A stretch of 64,000 bases of DNA from Marinobacterium aestuarii (GTDB lineage Bacteria; Pseudomonadota; Gammaproteobacteria; Pseudomonadales; Balneatricaceae). Position numbers and translations under genes: made by a program. Positions 1 to 8,529 of this stretch are shown piece after piece (position 1 is the stretch's first letter; every line of letters starts with the position of its first letter). The DNA lies in the NCBI RefSeq assembly GCF_001651805.1, contig NZ_CP015839.1, positions 992,001 through 1,056,000 on the forward strand, read 5' to 3'. The notes beneath the pieces are model-generated. The model was not told where the DNA came from, ran no database searches, and saw nothing but the letters and a program-made list of their open reading frames with translations.

Positions 1-1
1 G

Positions 2-727
2 TATCGCCGCGTTATTACCGCAGGTACCCACAAGGCGGGCAGCATCAAGGTGGCCGAGGCTTCCAAGGTGATTGAAAATACCCAGCGTGATCTGAACATT
101 GCCCTGGTGAATGAGCTGGCGATCATCTTCGGCAAGCTGGGGATCGATACCGCTCAGGTACTGGAAGCCGCCGGCACCAAGTGGAACTTTCTGCCGTTTC
201 GCCCAGGCCTGGTGGGCGGACACTGTATAGGCGTTGACCCCTATTACCTCACCCACAAGGCGCAGGCAGCGGGCTATTTCCCCGATGTCATCCTGGCGGG
301 ACGGCGCATCAACGACGGTATGGGCCAATACGTGGCCGAAGAAGTGGTCAAGCTGATGATCAAGCGGCGTGTGCATGTAGCCGATGCGAAGGTGCTGATT
401 CTGGGGCTGTCGTTCAAGGAAAACTGCCCCGATATCCGCAATACCAAGGTCATTGACGTAGTACGCGAGCTTGAGTCCTATGGCGCCCATGTGGATGTGC
501 ACGACCCCTGGGTTTCTGCGCATCAGGCCCGTGAGGAGTATGGCCTTGATCTGCTTGAAAATCTGCAGCCGGGTCAGTTTGATGCCGTGGTGCTGGCCGT
601 GGCCCATCGAGAGTTTCAGGATATGGGGGCAGAACGCATCCGCGGGCTGTGCAGGGACAGGGAACACAGTGTATTGTTTGATGTGAAAGGAATGCTGGCG
701 CTGGATCAGGTGGATAAACGCCTGTAA
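2..727 (+). CDS. UDP-N-acetyl-hexosamine 6-dehydrogenase (TviB/WbpO type), 3' part
   Basis: The reading frame is open from the first bases of the window, so the N-terminal NAD-binding half lies outside it. The visible part has the central substrate-binding helix and the motif [15 protein letters not shown], whose Cys (codon 224-226) is the catalytic thiol of UDP-sugar 6-dehydrogenases. The C-terminal UDP-binding domain follows ([17 protein letters not shown]). The wording around the Cys ([14 protein letters not shown]) is that of the TviB/WbpO subgroup, which oxidises UDP-GlcNAc or UDP-GalNAc to the uronate. With the WbpP/TviC-like epimerase at 18294-19322 it would supply UDP-GalNAcA for the surface polysaccharide. 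The family is clear; the exact substrate is inferred. Confidence 0.9.
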   Translation, partial: YRRVITAGTHKAGSIKVAEASKVIENTQRDLNIALVNELAIIFGKLGIDTAQVLEAAGTKWNFLPFRPGLVGGHCIGVDPYYLTHKAQAAGYFPDVILAGRRINDGMGQYVAEEVVKLMIKRRVHVADAKVLILGLSFKENCPDIRNTKVIDVVRELESYGAHVDVHDPWVSAHQAREEYGLDLLENLQPGQFDAVVLAVAHREFQDMGAERIRGLCRDREHSVLFDVKGMLALDQVDKRL

Positions 728-843
728 TTCAACGCAGTGGATAACCTTTGGCGATCCACTCATACTCAAGCCAGAAACAAGCGTCGACATCTGATTCTGG
801 CTGTTCGGCTCGCTCGAAACGGAATCTGAACACGGAGAGCGCA

Positions 844-1347
844 ATGGCTGTAAAGCGCGCCTGGTACCTGTTGCAAACCAAGCCTCGGCAGGACACCCGT
901 GCTCTGGAGAACCTGGAGTTCCAGGGCTTCGACTGCTTCGCGCCTTTCATGACTGTTGAACGAATCCGAGCCGGCAAGCGCTGCGAGCTGTCTGAACCTC
1001 TTTTCCCCGGTTACCTGTTTATTTATCTGGATCAGATCGCCGATAACTGGCGTCCTATCCGCTCGACCCGCGGCGTCAGTCGCCTGGTCACATTCAACGA
1101 TACCCCGCTGCCGGTTGGTCACGACATTGTCGACCAGTTGCGCAAGCGTGTGGCCGGTGAGAAAAAACAGCCTGCGGCAACCCTGCTGAAACCCGGTGAC
1201 CCGGTACGTATATCGGACGGTGCCTTTGCCGAACTTGATGCCCTGTTTGAGTGCTACGATGGCACCGAACGGGTGGTTATACTGCTCAATCTGATGCAAC
1301 GAAACCAGCGACTGGTTATGCCGCTGGCCAACATCCGCCAGGCCTGA
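844..1347 (+). CDS. rfaH: RfaH-type transcription antiterminator (NusG paralogue)
   Basis: A 167-residue protein, close to the usual RfaH length of about 162. The N-terminal NGN domain starts with AWYLLQTKPRQDTRALENLE and contains LFPGYLFIYLD; a short C-terminal KOW-like domain follows (LKPGDPVRISDGAFAELDALFE). The ATG at 844 has GGAGAGC just upstream, whereas an upstream in-frame ATG at 748 would add 32 residues unlike the family. RfaH joins RNA polymerase paused at an ops element and makes it resist Rho termination through long polysaccharide operons. An exact ops sequence lies 62 bp past the stop codon, so this protein very probably drives the rml and following genes. The gene sits inside the cluster, as with other operon-dedicated NusG paralogues. 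Confidence 0.9.
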   Translation: MAVKRAWYLLQTKPRQDTRALENLEFQGFDCFAPFMTVERIRAGKRCELSEPLFPGYLFIYLDQIADNWRPIRSTRGVSRLVTFNDTPLPVGHDIVDQLRKRVAGEKKQPAATLLKPGDPVRISDGAFAELDALFECYDGTERVVILLNLMQRNQRLVMPLANIRQA

Positions 1348-1349
1348 GT

Positions 1350-1363
1350 CTGCCTTCGGGCAG
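1350..1363 (+). other. Short hairpin after rfaH
   Basis: CTGCC-TTCG-GGCAG, a five-pair stem with a stable UUCG tetraloop, begins within a few bases of the rfaH stop codon. No T-tract follows, so it is not a convincing intrinsic terminator. It may protect the 3' end of the rfaH message or cause a pause. Confidence 0.35.
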
Positions 1364-1408
1364 CACTTGGTCAGGCTGCGTTCTCGGGAAATTGACGGTC
1401 AATCCCGG

Positions 1409-1420
1409 GGCGGTAGCGTG
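1409..1420 (+). promoter_or_regulatory. ops element (RfaH recruitment site)
   Basis: The 12 bases GGCGGTAGCGTG match the ops consensus exactly, and the GGG before them extends the match to the 3' end of the enterobacterial JUMPStart sequence. The site is in the correct (+) orientation, in the untranslated stretch between rfaH and rmlB, 168 bp before the rmlB ATG. In E. coli this DNA pauses RNA polymerase and exposes the non-template strand to RfaH. I infer that transcription of rmlBDAC and later cluster genes is RfaH-dependent. Confidence 0.9.
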
Positions 1421-1587
1421 CTTAAAGCCTTTGCGGCTGACGCCGATTCGCCCATGACACGCCGGCAATAGGATCTCGCAAAGCGCTTGCAACAGACGTT
1501 TCCAGAACATGCTGTCATAAGTCTGCTTTCATAAAAGGTCCCTCGGGAGGCTTCTTGCAGGCGTAGTCCCACAGGAGAAACATTCAG

Positions 1588-2676
1588 ATGAAAATACTGA
1601 TTACCGGCGGGGCAGGCTTTATCGGCTCGGCCGTGATCCGTCATCTGATACAGAAGACGCAGGATCAGGTGGTCAATGTCGACAAGCTGACCTACGCCGC
1701 CAATCTGGATTCCCTGGGTGGGACTTCCCGCAGCGACCGTTATGCGTTTGAACAGGTTGATATCTGTGATCGCGCAGCGCTGGAGCAGGTGTTCACCCGC
1801 CATAGCCCTGATGCCGTGATGCACCTTGCGGCCGAAAGCCATGTGGACCGCTCCATCGACGGCCCCGCGGCCTTTATCGAAACCAATATTGTGGGCACCT
1901 ATAGCCTGCTTGAAGTCGCCAAGACCTACTGGCTGGGGCTGGATGCCGAGCACAAAAGCACCTTTCGTTTTCACCATGTCTCCACCGATGAGGTGTACGG
2001 TGATCTGGCCGGTACCGATGCCCTGTTCACTGAATCCACCGCCTATGCGCCAAGCTCGCCCTATTCGGCCAGCAAGGCCAGCTCCGATCATCTGGTGCGG
2101 GCATGGCAGCGCACCTACGGTTTGCCGACGCTGATCACCAACTGTTCCAACAATTATGGCCCCTGCCAGTTTCCTGAAAAGCTTATACCGCTGATGATCC
2201 TCAATGCACTGGAGGCCAAACCCCTGCCGCTGTATGGCAAGGGAGACCAGGTGCGTGACTGGCTACACGTGGAAGACCATGCCCGGGCGCTCTGCCGGGT
2301 ACTGAGCCTGGGGCAGGTGGGTGAGACCTACAACATTGGCGGCCTGAACGAGAAACAGAATCTGGACGTTATCCACAGTATCTGCGAGCTGCTGGAAGAA
2401 CTGGTACCGGACAATCGTCAGTCCCGCGCCAGCGGCAATCTTCAGGGTTTCAGCGGGCTGATCACCCGGGTACAGGACCGCCCGGGCCATGACCTGCGCT
2501 ACGCCATAGACGCCAGCAAGATTCAGCGCGAACTGGGGTGGGTGCCAGAGGAAAGTTTTGAGTCGGGGCTGCGCAAGACCGTGCAATGGTATCTGGATAA
2601 TCCTGCCTGGATCGCCCGCGTTAAAAGCGGGGCCTACCAGCAGTGGATCGACAGCCAGTATGGCGGAAGGCTCTAG
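1588..2676 (+). CDS. rmlB: dTDP-glucose 4,6-dehydratase RmlB
   Basis: Converts dTDP-glucose to dTDP-4-keto-6-deoxyglucose, the branch point for dTDP-rhamnose and dTDP-amino sugars. The 362-residue protein is an extended SDR: NAD-binding GGAGFIGS at residues 7-14, TDE at 133-135 for dehydration chemistry, and YSASK with Tyr159 and Lys163. The substrate loop NCSNNYGP is also present. AGGAGAA precedes the ATG. It is the first gene after the ops element, and its stop codon overlaps the left arm of a MITE-like inverted repeat. Its product would feed both RmlC/RmlD and the VioA-like aminotransferase at 8530. Confidence 0.97.
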   Translation: MKILITGGAGFIGSAVIRHLIQKTQDQVVNVDKLTYAANLDSLGGTSRSDRYAFEQVDICDRAALEQVFTRHSPDAVMHLAAESHVDRSIDGPAAFIETNIVGTYSLLEVAKTYWLGLDAEHKSTFRFHHVSTDEVYGDLAGTDALFTESTAYAPSSPYSASKASSDHLVRAWQRTYGLPTLITNCSNNYGPCQFPEKLIPLMILNALEAKPLPLYGKGDQVRDWLHVEDHARALCRVLSLGQVGETYNIGGLNEKQNLDVIHSICELLEELVPDNRQSRASGNLQGFSGLITRVQDRPGHDLRYAIDASKIQRELGWVPEESFESGLRKTVQWYLDNPAWIARVKSGAYQQWIDSQYGGRL

Positions 2677-2839
2677 GAGCCTGCCGGGCTTAGCCGATCG
2701 CAGCGAGGGGAAGACCGCTTTGAGGCAGTTCTTGAGTTATTTTGAGGCGAATAGTGGTTCTATTTAACGAAAAAGAGTGCAAGAAATGACCAAAGTCGGC
2801 TTTTCCGTAGTAGATCAGTGTTAAGTCCGGCAGGCTCCT
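2675..2839. mobile_element. MITE-like element between rmlB and rmlD
   Basis: The 13 bases AGGAGCCTGCCGG at 2675-2687 recur as a perfect inverted copy at 2827-2839. Extending inward, 18 of 20 bases match. The 165-bp interval has no ORF and fills the whole rmlB-rmlD gap, starting at the rmlB stop codon. Size and structure fit a non-autonomous inverted-repeat element, but I see no clear target-site duplication. It may instead be a local palindrome that folds in the rml transcript. Confidence 0.5.
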
Positions 2840-2843
2840 GGGC

Positions 2844-3743
2844 ATGAGAATCCTGCTGCTCGGCAAGAACGGTCAGATTGGGTGGGAGCTGCAACGCGCT
2901 CTGGCGCCGCTGGGTGAGCTTGTCGCGCTGGATCGCAACGGCACGAACGGGCTTGTCGGCGACCTGGCCGATTTCGATGGCCTGCGTGATAGCATTCGCC
3001 GGGTGAAGCCTGATGTGCTGGTGAACGCCGCCGCCTATACAGCGGTGGACAGGGCCGAAACGGAACAGGCCCAGGCGATGCTGATCAATGCCCGGGCGGT
3101 ACAGTTGATGGCGGATGAAATGCGCAGGACTGATAGCTGGTTGCTACATTACTCCAGCGACTATGTCTTCGATGGAAGCGGCAAGCGCCCCTGGCTCGAA
3201 AGCGATACCGCAGCGCCGCTGAATGTCTATGGTCACAGCAAGCGGGCCGGTGAAGAGGCCATTGCCGCCAGTGGTTGCCGGCACCTGATATTTCGCACCA
3301 GCTGGGTCTATGGCCTGCATGGCAATAATTTCATCAAGACGATTCTGCGTCTGGCCCGTGAACGGGAGCAGCTGAGCCTGATAAACGATCAGATAGGCGC
3401 ACCCACAGGCGCGGATCTGCTGGCGGATGTTACGGCCCATGCACTGCGCAGTGCCCAGTCGAATGCGGATCTCGGCGGGCTCTACCATCTGGCGGCGGGC
3501 GGCGAAACCAGCTGGTACGACTATGGCTGCTATCTGGTCGACCAGGCCCGTAGCCAGGGCGCAACCCTGGCGGTGAGGGCTATAACGCCGATTGCGAGCC
3601 AGGACTACCCCGTTGCGGCGCAGCGCCCGCTAAACTCCAGACTCGATACCCACAAGCTGCAAGAGCGCTTTGGCCTTTGCCTGCCAGACTGGCAGAACGG
3701 GGTGTCCCGCCTGCTGCAGCAAATGACAGGGAGTAATGTATGA
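2844..3743 (+). CDS. rmlD: dTDP-4-dehydrorhamnose reductase RmlD
   Basis: Last step of dTDP-L-rhamnose synthesis, NAD(P)H-dependent reduction of dTDP-4-keto-rhamnose. The 299-residue SDR protein has the nucleotide-binding GKNGQIG at residues 7-13 and a catalytic YGHSK with Tyr129 and Lys133. It also has the family segments [12 protein letters not shown] and SSDYVFDG. It starts only 4 bp after the MITE-like inverted repeat and has no strong Shine-Dalgarno sequence, since the upstream bases are the repeat arm. Its 3' end overlaps rmlA by 4 bp, so the two are translationally coupled. Confidence 0.96.
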   Translation: MRILLLGKNGQIGWELQRALAPLGELVALDRNGTNGLVGDLADFDGLRDSIRRVKPDVLVNAAAYTAVDRAETEQAQAMLINARAVQLMADEMRRTDSWLLHYSSDYVFDGSGKRPWLESDTAAPLNVYGHSKRAGEEAIAASGCRHLIFRTSWVYGLHGNNFIKTILRLAREREQLSLINDQIGAPTGADLLADVTAHALRSAQSNADLGGLYHLAAGGETSWYDYGCYLVDQARSQGATLAVRAITPIASQDYPVAAQRPLNSRLDTHKLQERFGLCLPDWQNGVSRLLQQMTGSNV

Positions 3744-4621
3744 CGCAACGCAAAGGCATTATTCTCGCCGGCGGCGCCGGTACCCGTCTGCACCCCATCA
3801 CCCTGGGCGTATCCAAGCAGCTGCTGCCGATCTACGACAAGCCGATGATTTACTATCCGCTGTCGGTGCTGATGCTGGCGGGCATACGCGAGGTTCTGAT
3901 CATCTCCACCCCCGAAGACCTGCCCAATTTCCGGCATCTGCTGGGGGATGGCAGCCGCTTTGGCATAACGCTGGAGTATGCCGAACAGCCATCCCCGGAT
4001 GGTCTGGCGCAGGCCTTTATCATTGGTGAAGACTTTATCGGCCGCGACAACTGTTGCCTGATTCTCGGTGACAATATCTTTTACGGGCAGCACTTTACCG
4101 ACAAGCTGCGCGCCGCCGACAGCCGAGCTGAAGGCGCCACTGTGTTTGGCTACCATGTGTCGGACCCCGAGCGTTTCGGTGTGGTGGAGTTCGATAGCGC
4201 AGGGCGCGCCATCAGCATCGAAGAAAAACCCAGACAGCCAAAATCCAATTACGCCGTGACCGGCCTCTATTTCTACGACAACCGCGTGATCGACATCGCC
4301 AAGTCGATAAGCCCCTCGCCCCGTGGCGAGCTGGAAATCACCGATATCAACAGCTACTACCTGCAGGATCAGAGCCTGAACGTGGAAATGCTCGGCCGCG
4401 GCTTTGCCTGGCTCGATACCGGCACCCATGACTCCCTGCTGGATGCGGGCCAGTTCGTTGCGACCATAGAACAGCGCCAGGGGCTGAAAGTCGCCTGCCT
4501 CGAAGAAATCGCCTTCTACAAGGGTTGGCTCACGGCATCGCAGGTACGCAAGTACGCAGAAGAGCTAAACAAAACCGGTTACGGCCAGTACCTGCTGAAC
4601 CTGGTACAGGAAAACAGCTGA
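3740..4621 (+). CDS. rmlA: Glucose-1-phosphate thymidylyltransferase RmlA
   Basis: Makes dTDP-glucose from dTTP and glucose-1-phosphate. The 293-residue protein has the nucleotidyltransferase signature [11 protein letters not shown] near residues 9-19, the substrate segment [15 protein letters not shown], and the Mg-binding GDNIFYG. A VEFD...IEEKP motif follows. It matches the family's usual length of about 290. Its ATG overlaps the rmlD stop (ATGA) and its TGA shares one base with the rmlC start codon (TGATG), so rmlD-rmlA-rmlC form one tightly coupled operon. Confidence 0.97.
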   Translation: MTQRKGIILAGGAGTRLHPITLGVSKQLLPIYDKPMIYYPLSVLMLAGIREVLIISTPEDLPNFRHLLGDGSRFGITLEYAEQPSPDGLAQAFIIGEDFIGRDNCCLILGDNIFYGQHFTDKLRAADSRAEGATVFGYHVSDPERFGVVEFDSAGRAISIEEKPRQPKSNYAVTGLYFYDNRVIDIAKSISPSPRGELEITDINSYYLQDQSLNVEMLGRGFAWLDTGTHDSLLDAGQFVATIEQRQGLKVACLEEIAFYKGWLTASQVRKYAEELNKTGYGQYLLNLVQENS

Positions 4622-5148
4622 TGCAGTTCACTCCACTCGAAATTCCCGATGTCGTACTGATAACCCCCAAGGTGTTTGAAGACGAACGCGGCTTCTTTAT
4701 GGAATGCTTTCGCCAGAACGAGTTCGAAGCCCAGTGCGGCGCCCACAGCTTCGTGCAGGAAAACCACAGCCACTCAAAGCAGGGGGTATTGCGCGGGCTG
4801 CATTACCAAGTTGAGCGGCCACAGGGCAAGCTGGTACGGGTCACCCGGGGTGAGGTATTTGATGTCGCCGTGGATATCCGCCAAAGCTCGCCAACCTTCG
4901 GAAAATGGGTCGGCGTCTATCTCAGCGAAGCCAATAAGCAGATGCTCTGGGTACCCCCAGGCTTTGCCCACGGTTTTTATGTGAGCTCGGAAGAGGCGGA
5001 ACTGCAGTACAAGTGCACGGATTACTATGCACCGGAGCATGAACGCTGTATCCGGTGGGATGATCCGGGAATTGGGATTGAGTGGCCAAGTTCTGATCCG
5101 TTGTTGTCGATCAAAGACAGCAAGGGTAGCTTTTTACTGCAGGTGTAA
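4621..5148 (+). CDS. rmlC: dTDP-4-dehydrorhamnose 3,5-epimerase RmlC
   Basis: Epimerises C3 and C5 of dTDP-4-keto-6-deoxyglucose on the way to dTDP-rhamnose. The 175-residue cupin has the family motif LRGLHYQ with catalytic His61, and PPGFAHGFYV near residues 115-125. The active-site Tyr region YKCTDYYAPEHE follows. The start is the ATG at 4621, which overlaps the rmlA stop; an in-frame extension to 4525 runs inside rmlA and does not resemble RmlC. It completes the rmlBDAC set. Confidence 0.97.
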   Translation: MQFTPLEIPDVVLITPKVFEDERGFFMECFRQNEFEAQCGAHSFVQENHSHSKQGVLRGLHYQVERPQGKLVRVTRGEVFDVAVDIRQSSPTFGKWVGVYLSEANKQMLWVPPGFAHGFYVSSEEAELQYKCTDYYAPEHERCIRWDDPGIGIEWPSSDPLLSIKDSKGSFLLQV

Positions 5149-5294
5149 TTTCCGACATTTTGCGTGAGTGAACATTTAATTTTTATGATTTTGAATAAAA
5201 CGCCACTACAGTAATTTATGGAAGAAGTGATAGCTTTCCAGCACTGGCAGCGGTCCATTGTGACATTGGGTAAGGAAGCTAGCAGGAGGTTTAG

Positions 5295-6719
5295 TTGATA
5301 AAAAAAACAATGAAACTATTACCTGTCATCATGTCTGGAGGTTCGGGGTCCCGTCTTTGGCCCGCATCCAGGAGTAATTGTCCAAAGCAGTTTTTGTCTT
5401 TGGTTAATGGTACATCGATGATTCAGGATACCGTGCAGCGTTTGGAGGGTATTGAGAGCATTGAGCCACCTTTGTTTATCTGTAATGAATCTCATCGCTT
5501 TCTGGTGGCAGAACAGCTGCGTCAGATTGAATGCGCTCATAGCGGTATTTTACTCGAGCCTGTTGCACGGAATACGGCTCCCGCCGTGGCCTTGGCGGCC
5601 TTGCATTTGCTACGCAGAGGGCAGGATCCATTGCTTCTTGTGTTAGCTGCGGATCATGTGATTCAAGACAGAGATGCATTTCACCAATCGATTGAAAAGG
5701 CGGCTGCTTCTGCAAAAGAAGGGAGTTTGGTTACCTTTGGTGTAATGCCTACTTATGCCGAGACCGGTTATGGCTATATCCGCACTGGGCCAGACACGGG
5801 TGATGGCGTTTTATCTGTTGAGTCATTCGCTGAAAAGCCGGATTTAGTTACTGCGCAGTCCTATATAGATTCCGGTGAATACTACTGGAATAGTGGTATG
5901 TTTTTATTCCGTGCTTCTCGTTATATCGAAGAGTTGACTATCTTTCAGCCGGACGTAGTCGCTGCCTGTGAAACCGCTTTGCAGGGCGAGCGTACAGATC
6001 TCGATTTTATCCGCTTAAACAATGAAGAATTTGAAAGATCTCCTAATATATCTATTGATTACGCAGTGATGGAGAAAACAAGTCAGGCTGTGATGGTTCC
6101 GCTGAATTCCGGCTGGAGTGATGTTGGTTCCTGGTCTGCTATTTGGGATCTTGGTATAAAAGATGAAACTGGTAATGTGCTTAAAGGCGATGTCTTTCTA
6201 TCCAATGTTACGAACTCTTACATTAGCAGCTCAGGACGACTGATTGGTGCGGTAGGTATTGATAACCTGGTGCTTGTGGAGACCCCAGATGCTGTGTTGG
6301 TCGCCTCTAAAGATCATGTTCAGGATGTTAAGGAGATTGTTGAACAGCTTAAAAGCGCAGGAAGAACCGAAGCGGCTGACCAAGTCAGAGTTTATCGCCC
6401 TTGGGGAAATTATCAGTCCATTGACCATGGTGAACGCTTTCAGGTAAAACATATCCGTGTGAAACCCGGCGAGCAGCTTTCACTGCAAAAGCATCACCAC
6501 AGGGCCGAGCACTGGGTCGTCGTCAATGGCACGGCTCGGGTCACCAGAGGTGATAAAACTTATTTAGTTAGCGAAAACCAGTCTACCTATATTCCGATAG
6601 GGGAAGTACATCGGCTCGAAAACCCAGGGAAAATACCACTGGATCTGATTGAAGTTCAGACAGGCTCGTACCTGGGGGAAGATGACATTATAAGACTGGA
6701 TGATGTTTACGGACGATAA
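5295..6719 (+). CDS. manC: Mannose-1-phosphate guanylyltransferase / mannose-6-phosphate isomerase (ManC/AlgA type)
   Basis: Bifunctional enzyme for GDP-mannose supply. The 474-residue protein starts with GGSGSRLWPASR (residues 15-26, GTP-binding and catalytic), has FAEKPD mid-way, and ends with a type II phosphomannose isomerase cupin (KPGEQLSLQKHHHRAEHW). The start is a TTG at 5295: a perfect AGGAGG lies at 5284-5289, 5 bases before it, while the nearby ATG at 5310 is 20 bases away. Base composition is A+T-richer than the rml genes. No manB, gmd or fcl is visible in the window, so how the GDP-mannose is used here cannot be told. Confidence 0.95.
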   Translation: MIKKTMKLLPVIMSGGSGSRLWPASRSNCPKQFLSLVNGTSMIQDTVQRLEGIESIEPPLFICNESHRFLVAEQLRQIECAHSGILLEPVARNTAPAVALAALHLLRRGQDPLLLVLAADHVIQDRDAFHQSIEKAAASAKEGSLVTFGVMPTYAETGYGYIRTGPDTGDGVLSVESFAEKPDLVTAQSYIDSGEYYWNSGMFLFRASRYIEELTIFQPDVVAACETALQGERTDLDFIRLNNEEFERSPNISIDYAVMEKTSQAVMVPLNSGWSDVGSWSAIWDLGIKDETGNVLKGDVFLSNVTNSYISSSGRLIGAVGIDNLVLVETPDAVLVASKDHVQDVKEIVEQLKSAGRTEAADQVRVYRPWGNYQSIDHGERFQVKHIRVKPGEQLSLQKHHHRAEHWVVVNGTARVTRGDKTYLVSENQSTYIPIGEVHRLENPGKIPLDLIEVQTGSYLGEDDIIRLDDVYGR

Positions 6720-6843
6720 GTTAAAAGAGTGGTCGTTCTTTTGAATTACGCTCAGTCCTGAGGTGGTAGCGCGAGCCTCGAGGGCCGTGGATAAGTGATC
6801 TATACCGAGTCGAGCGTAACCCGCAGGTTAAAGGATTAACGCC

Positions 6844-8277
6844 ATGGACTACCCTGAAATCATTCACCACGGCGCCAGAGACGGTGTCACCGGCTCCTGC
6901 CATCAGTTGCACATCGATGAGCATCAGAGCCTGCTGATCGACTGTGGCCTGTTTCAGGGGGCTGAAACCTCGGGTGACGGTCGCAACGGTGCAGATCGGC
7001 TGGCGGTGGAATTTTCGCTCAAGGGAATTCGGGCACTGGTGGCAACTCATGTGCATATCGATCATGTCGGGCGTATTCCGTACCTGATGGCGGCGGGGTT
7101 CAAGGGGCCCATCCTGTGCAGTGAACCTTCGGCCAAACTGCTGCCGATTGTGCTGGAGGATGCCTTCAAGCTGGGCATCAGCCGTGATCAGCAGCAGGTC
7201 GAGCGCTTTATCAGCCAGGTGAGCAAACGGCTGGTACCGTTACCCTATAAAACCTGGTTTACGCTTATAGACGAGCCTTGGATGCTGTGCCGGATTCGCT
7301 TGCAGCGCGCCGGCCATATTCTCGGCTCGGCCTATGTCGAATGCGACCTGCACAACCGCCATAGTGCAGAAAAACACCTTGTGGTCTTCTCCGGGGACTT
7401 GGGGGCGCCCCATGCACCGCTGTTACCGCCGCCCCAGTCACCGCGGCGAGCGGATACCCTGGTGATGGAAAGCACCTACGGCAACCGCGTGCATCAGGAT
7501 AGGCGCAGCCGCCGCGCAAGGCTCGAAAGCGCCATTACGCGGGCGCTGCAGGACAAGGGCACCGTACTGATTCCGGCCTTCAGCATTGGCCGCACCCAGG
7601 AATTGCTGTACGAACTGGAAGATATCATCCATCGCAGCAAGAGCGTTCAGGCCGCGTTGAAACGCATCGAACCGCAGCCTGACTGGCCAGAGCTCCCCGT
7701 TATTCTGGATTCGCCGCTGGCCAGTCGCTTTACCCGTGTTTATCGATCCCTGCAGCCCTACTGGGATGTAGAAGCCCACAAGCGCCTGCAGTCCGGGCGC
7801 AAGCCGCTGGGATTCGAGCAACTGCTGACCATCGACAGCCACCATGAGCATCTGAAAACCGTGCACCATCTGGCCGATACCGCACGCCCTGCCATTGTTA
7901 TCGCCGGCAGCGGCATGTGCAGCAGCGGGCGCATCGTCAACTACCTCAAGGCCATGCTGAACGATGCGCGCCATAATGTACTCTTCGTTGGCTACCAGGC
8001 TCGTGGCACCGCAGGGAATGCCATTCAGACCCATGGCCCCAGCGGCGGTTATGTCGAGCTGGATGGCGAACGCATCGACATCCGCGCCGGCATTGAAACC
8101 ATCGGCGGCTACTCCGCCCACGCCGACCAGCAGGACTTGCTGAACTTCGTCACCCGAATGCAGCAGTGGCCCAGCCGAATACGACTGATCCACGGTGAGG
8201 CGCAGGCGAAACAGGTGCTGGCTGAAAAGATCAGGGGACTGTATGACGAGCGCGGGCTTGAGGTGTTGATTGAGTAG
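6844..8277 (+). CDS. Metallo-beta-lactamase/beta-CASP RNA exonuclease-like protein
   Basis: A 477-residue protein of the Ysh1/CPSF73-like beta-CASP family (COG1236). Metal-binding HVHIDH lies at residues 69-74, FSGDLG supplies the motif-III Asp, and the beta-CASP part has PAFSIGRTQELLYEL and GSGMCSSGRIVNYLK. Near the C terminus are GGYSAHADQ (421-429) and HGE (450-452). Known members cut or trim RNA; the role of this one is unknown. AAAGGA precedes the ATG. It follows manC in the same direction inside the polysaccharide cluster, so it may act on the long cluster transcript, but that is only inference from position. Confidence 0.88.
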   Translation: MDYPEIIHHGARDGVTGSCHQLHIDEHQSLLIDCGLFQGAETSGDGRNGADRLAVEFSLKGIRALVATHVHIDHVGRIPYLMAAGFKGPILCSEPSAKLLPIVLEDAFKLGISRDQQQVERFISQVSKRLVPLPYKTWFTLIDEPWMLCRIRLQRAGHILGSAYVECDLHNRHSAEKHLVVFSGDLGAPHAPLLPPPQSPRRADTLVMESTYGNRVHQDRRSRRARLESAITRALQDKGTVLIPAFSIGRTQELLYELEDIIHRSKSVQAALKRIEPQPDWPELPVILDSPLASRFTRVYRSLQPYWDVEAHKRLQSGRKPLGFEQLLTIDSHHEHLKTVHHLADTARPAIVIAGSGMCSSGRIVNYLKAMLNDARHNVLFVGYQARGTAGNAIQTHGPSGGYVELDGERIDIRAGIETIGGYSAHADQQDLLNFVTRMQQWPSRIRLIHGEAQAKQVLAEKIRGLYDERGLEVLIE

Positions 8278-8297
8278 GTGATGTGCGGAGGATAGCC

Positions 8298-8330
8298 GCC
8301 GCGACTCGCCGACCTTCGGCAAGTCACGGC
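8298..8330. other. Imperfect hairpin after the beta-CASP gene
   Basis: An inverted repeat of 13 base pairs with two mismatches and a 3-base loop, built around GCCGA-CCT-TCGGC. It begins 20 bp after the beta-CASP stop codon. No T-tract follows. It lies where the G+C-rich left part changes to the A+T-rich cassette and may act as a transcript end or processing structure. Confidence 0.4.
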
Positions 8331-8529
8331 GTGTATCGCAGTGAAGCCAACAGGAGTGAGTGTCCGAAAACTGAATGTTAAAAACGACTGTTGTCGAATT
8401 AGGATGCGAATAGTACGGATTTGAACGGCGCGACGCGTTATTTACTCTCGTTCATTGATTGAGTTTTTATTTCCTATGTTCAAATGTATTAATTGCCTAA
8501 ATTTCATTATATCTTACGGATGAATCAGA

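Noticed and set aside
5149-5294. Possible terminator between rmlC and manC
   Set aside because: A+T-rich but without a stem followed by a T-run.
6762-6773. Second ops-like sequence GGTGGTAGCGCG upstream of the beta-CASP gene
   Set aside because: Two mismatches, including T11 to C in the conserved GTAGCGTG core. Interesting by position, but too weak to call.
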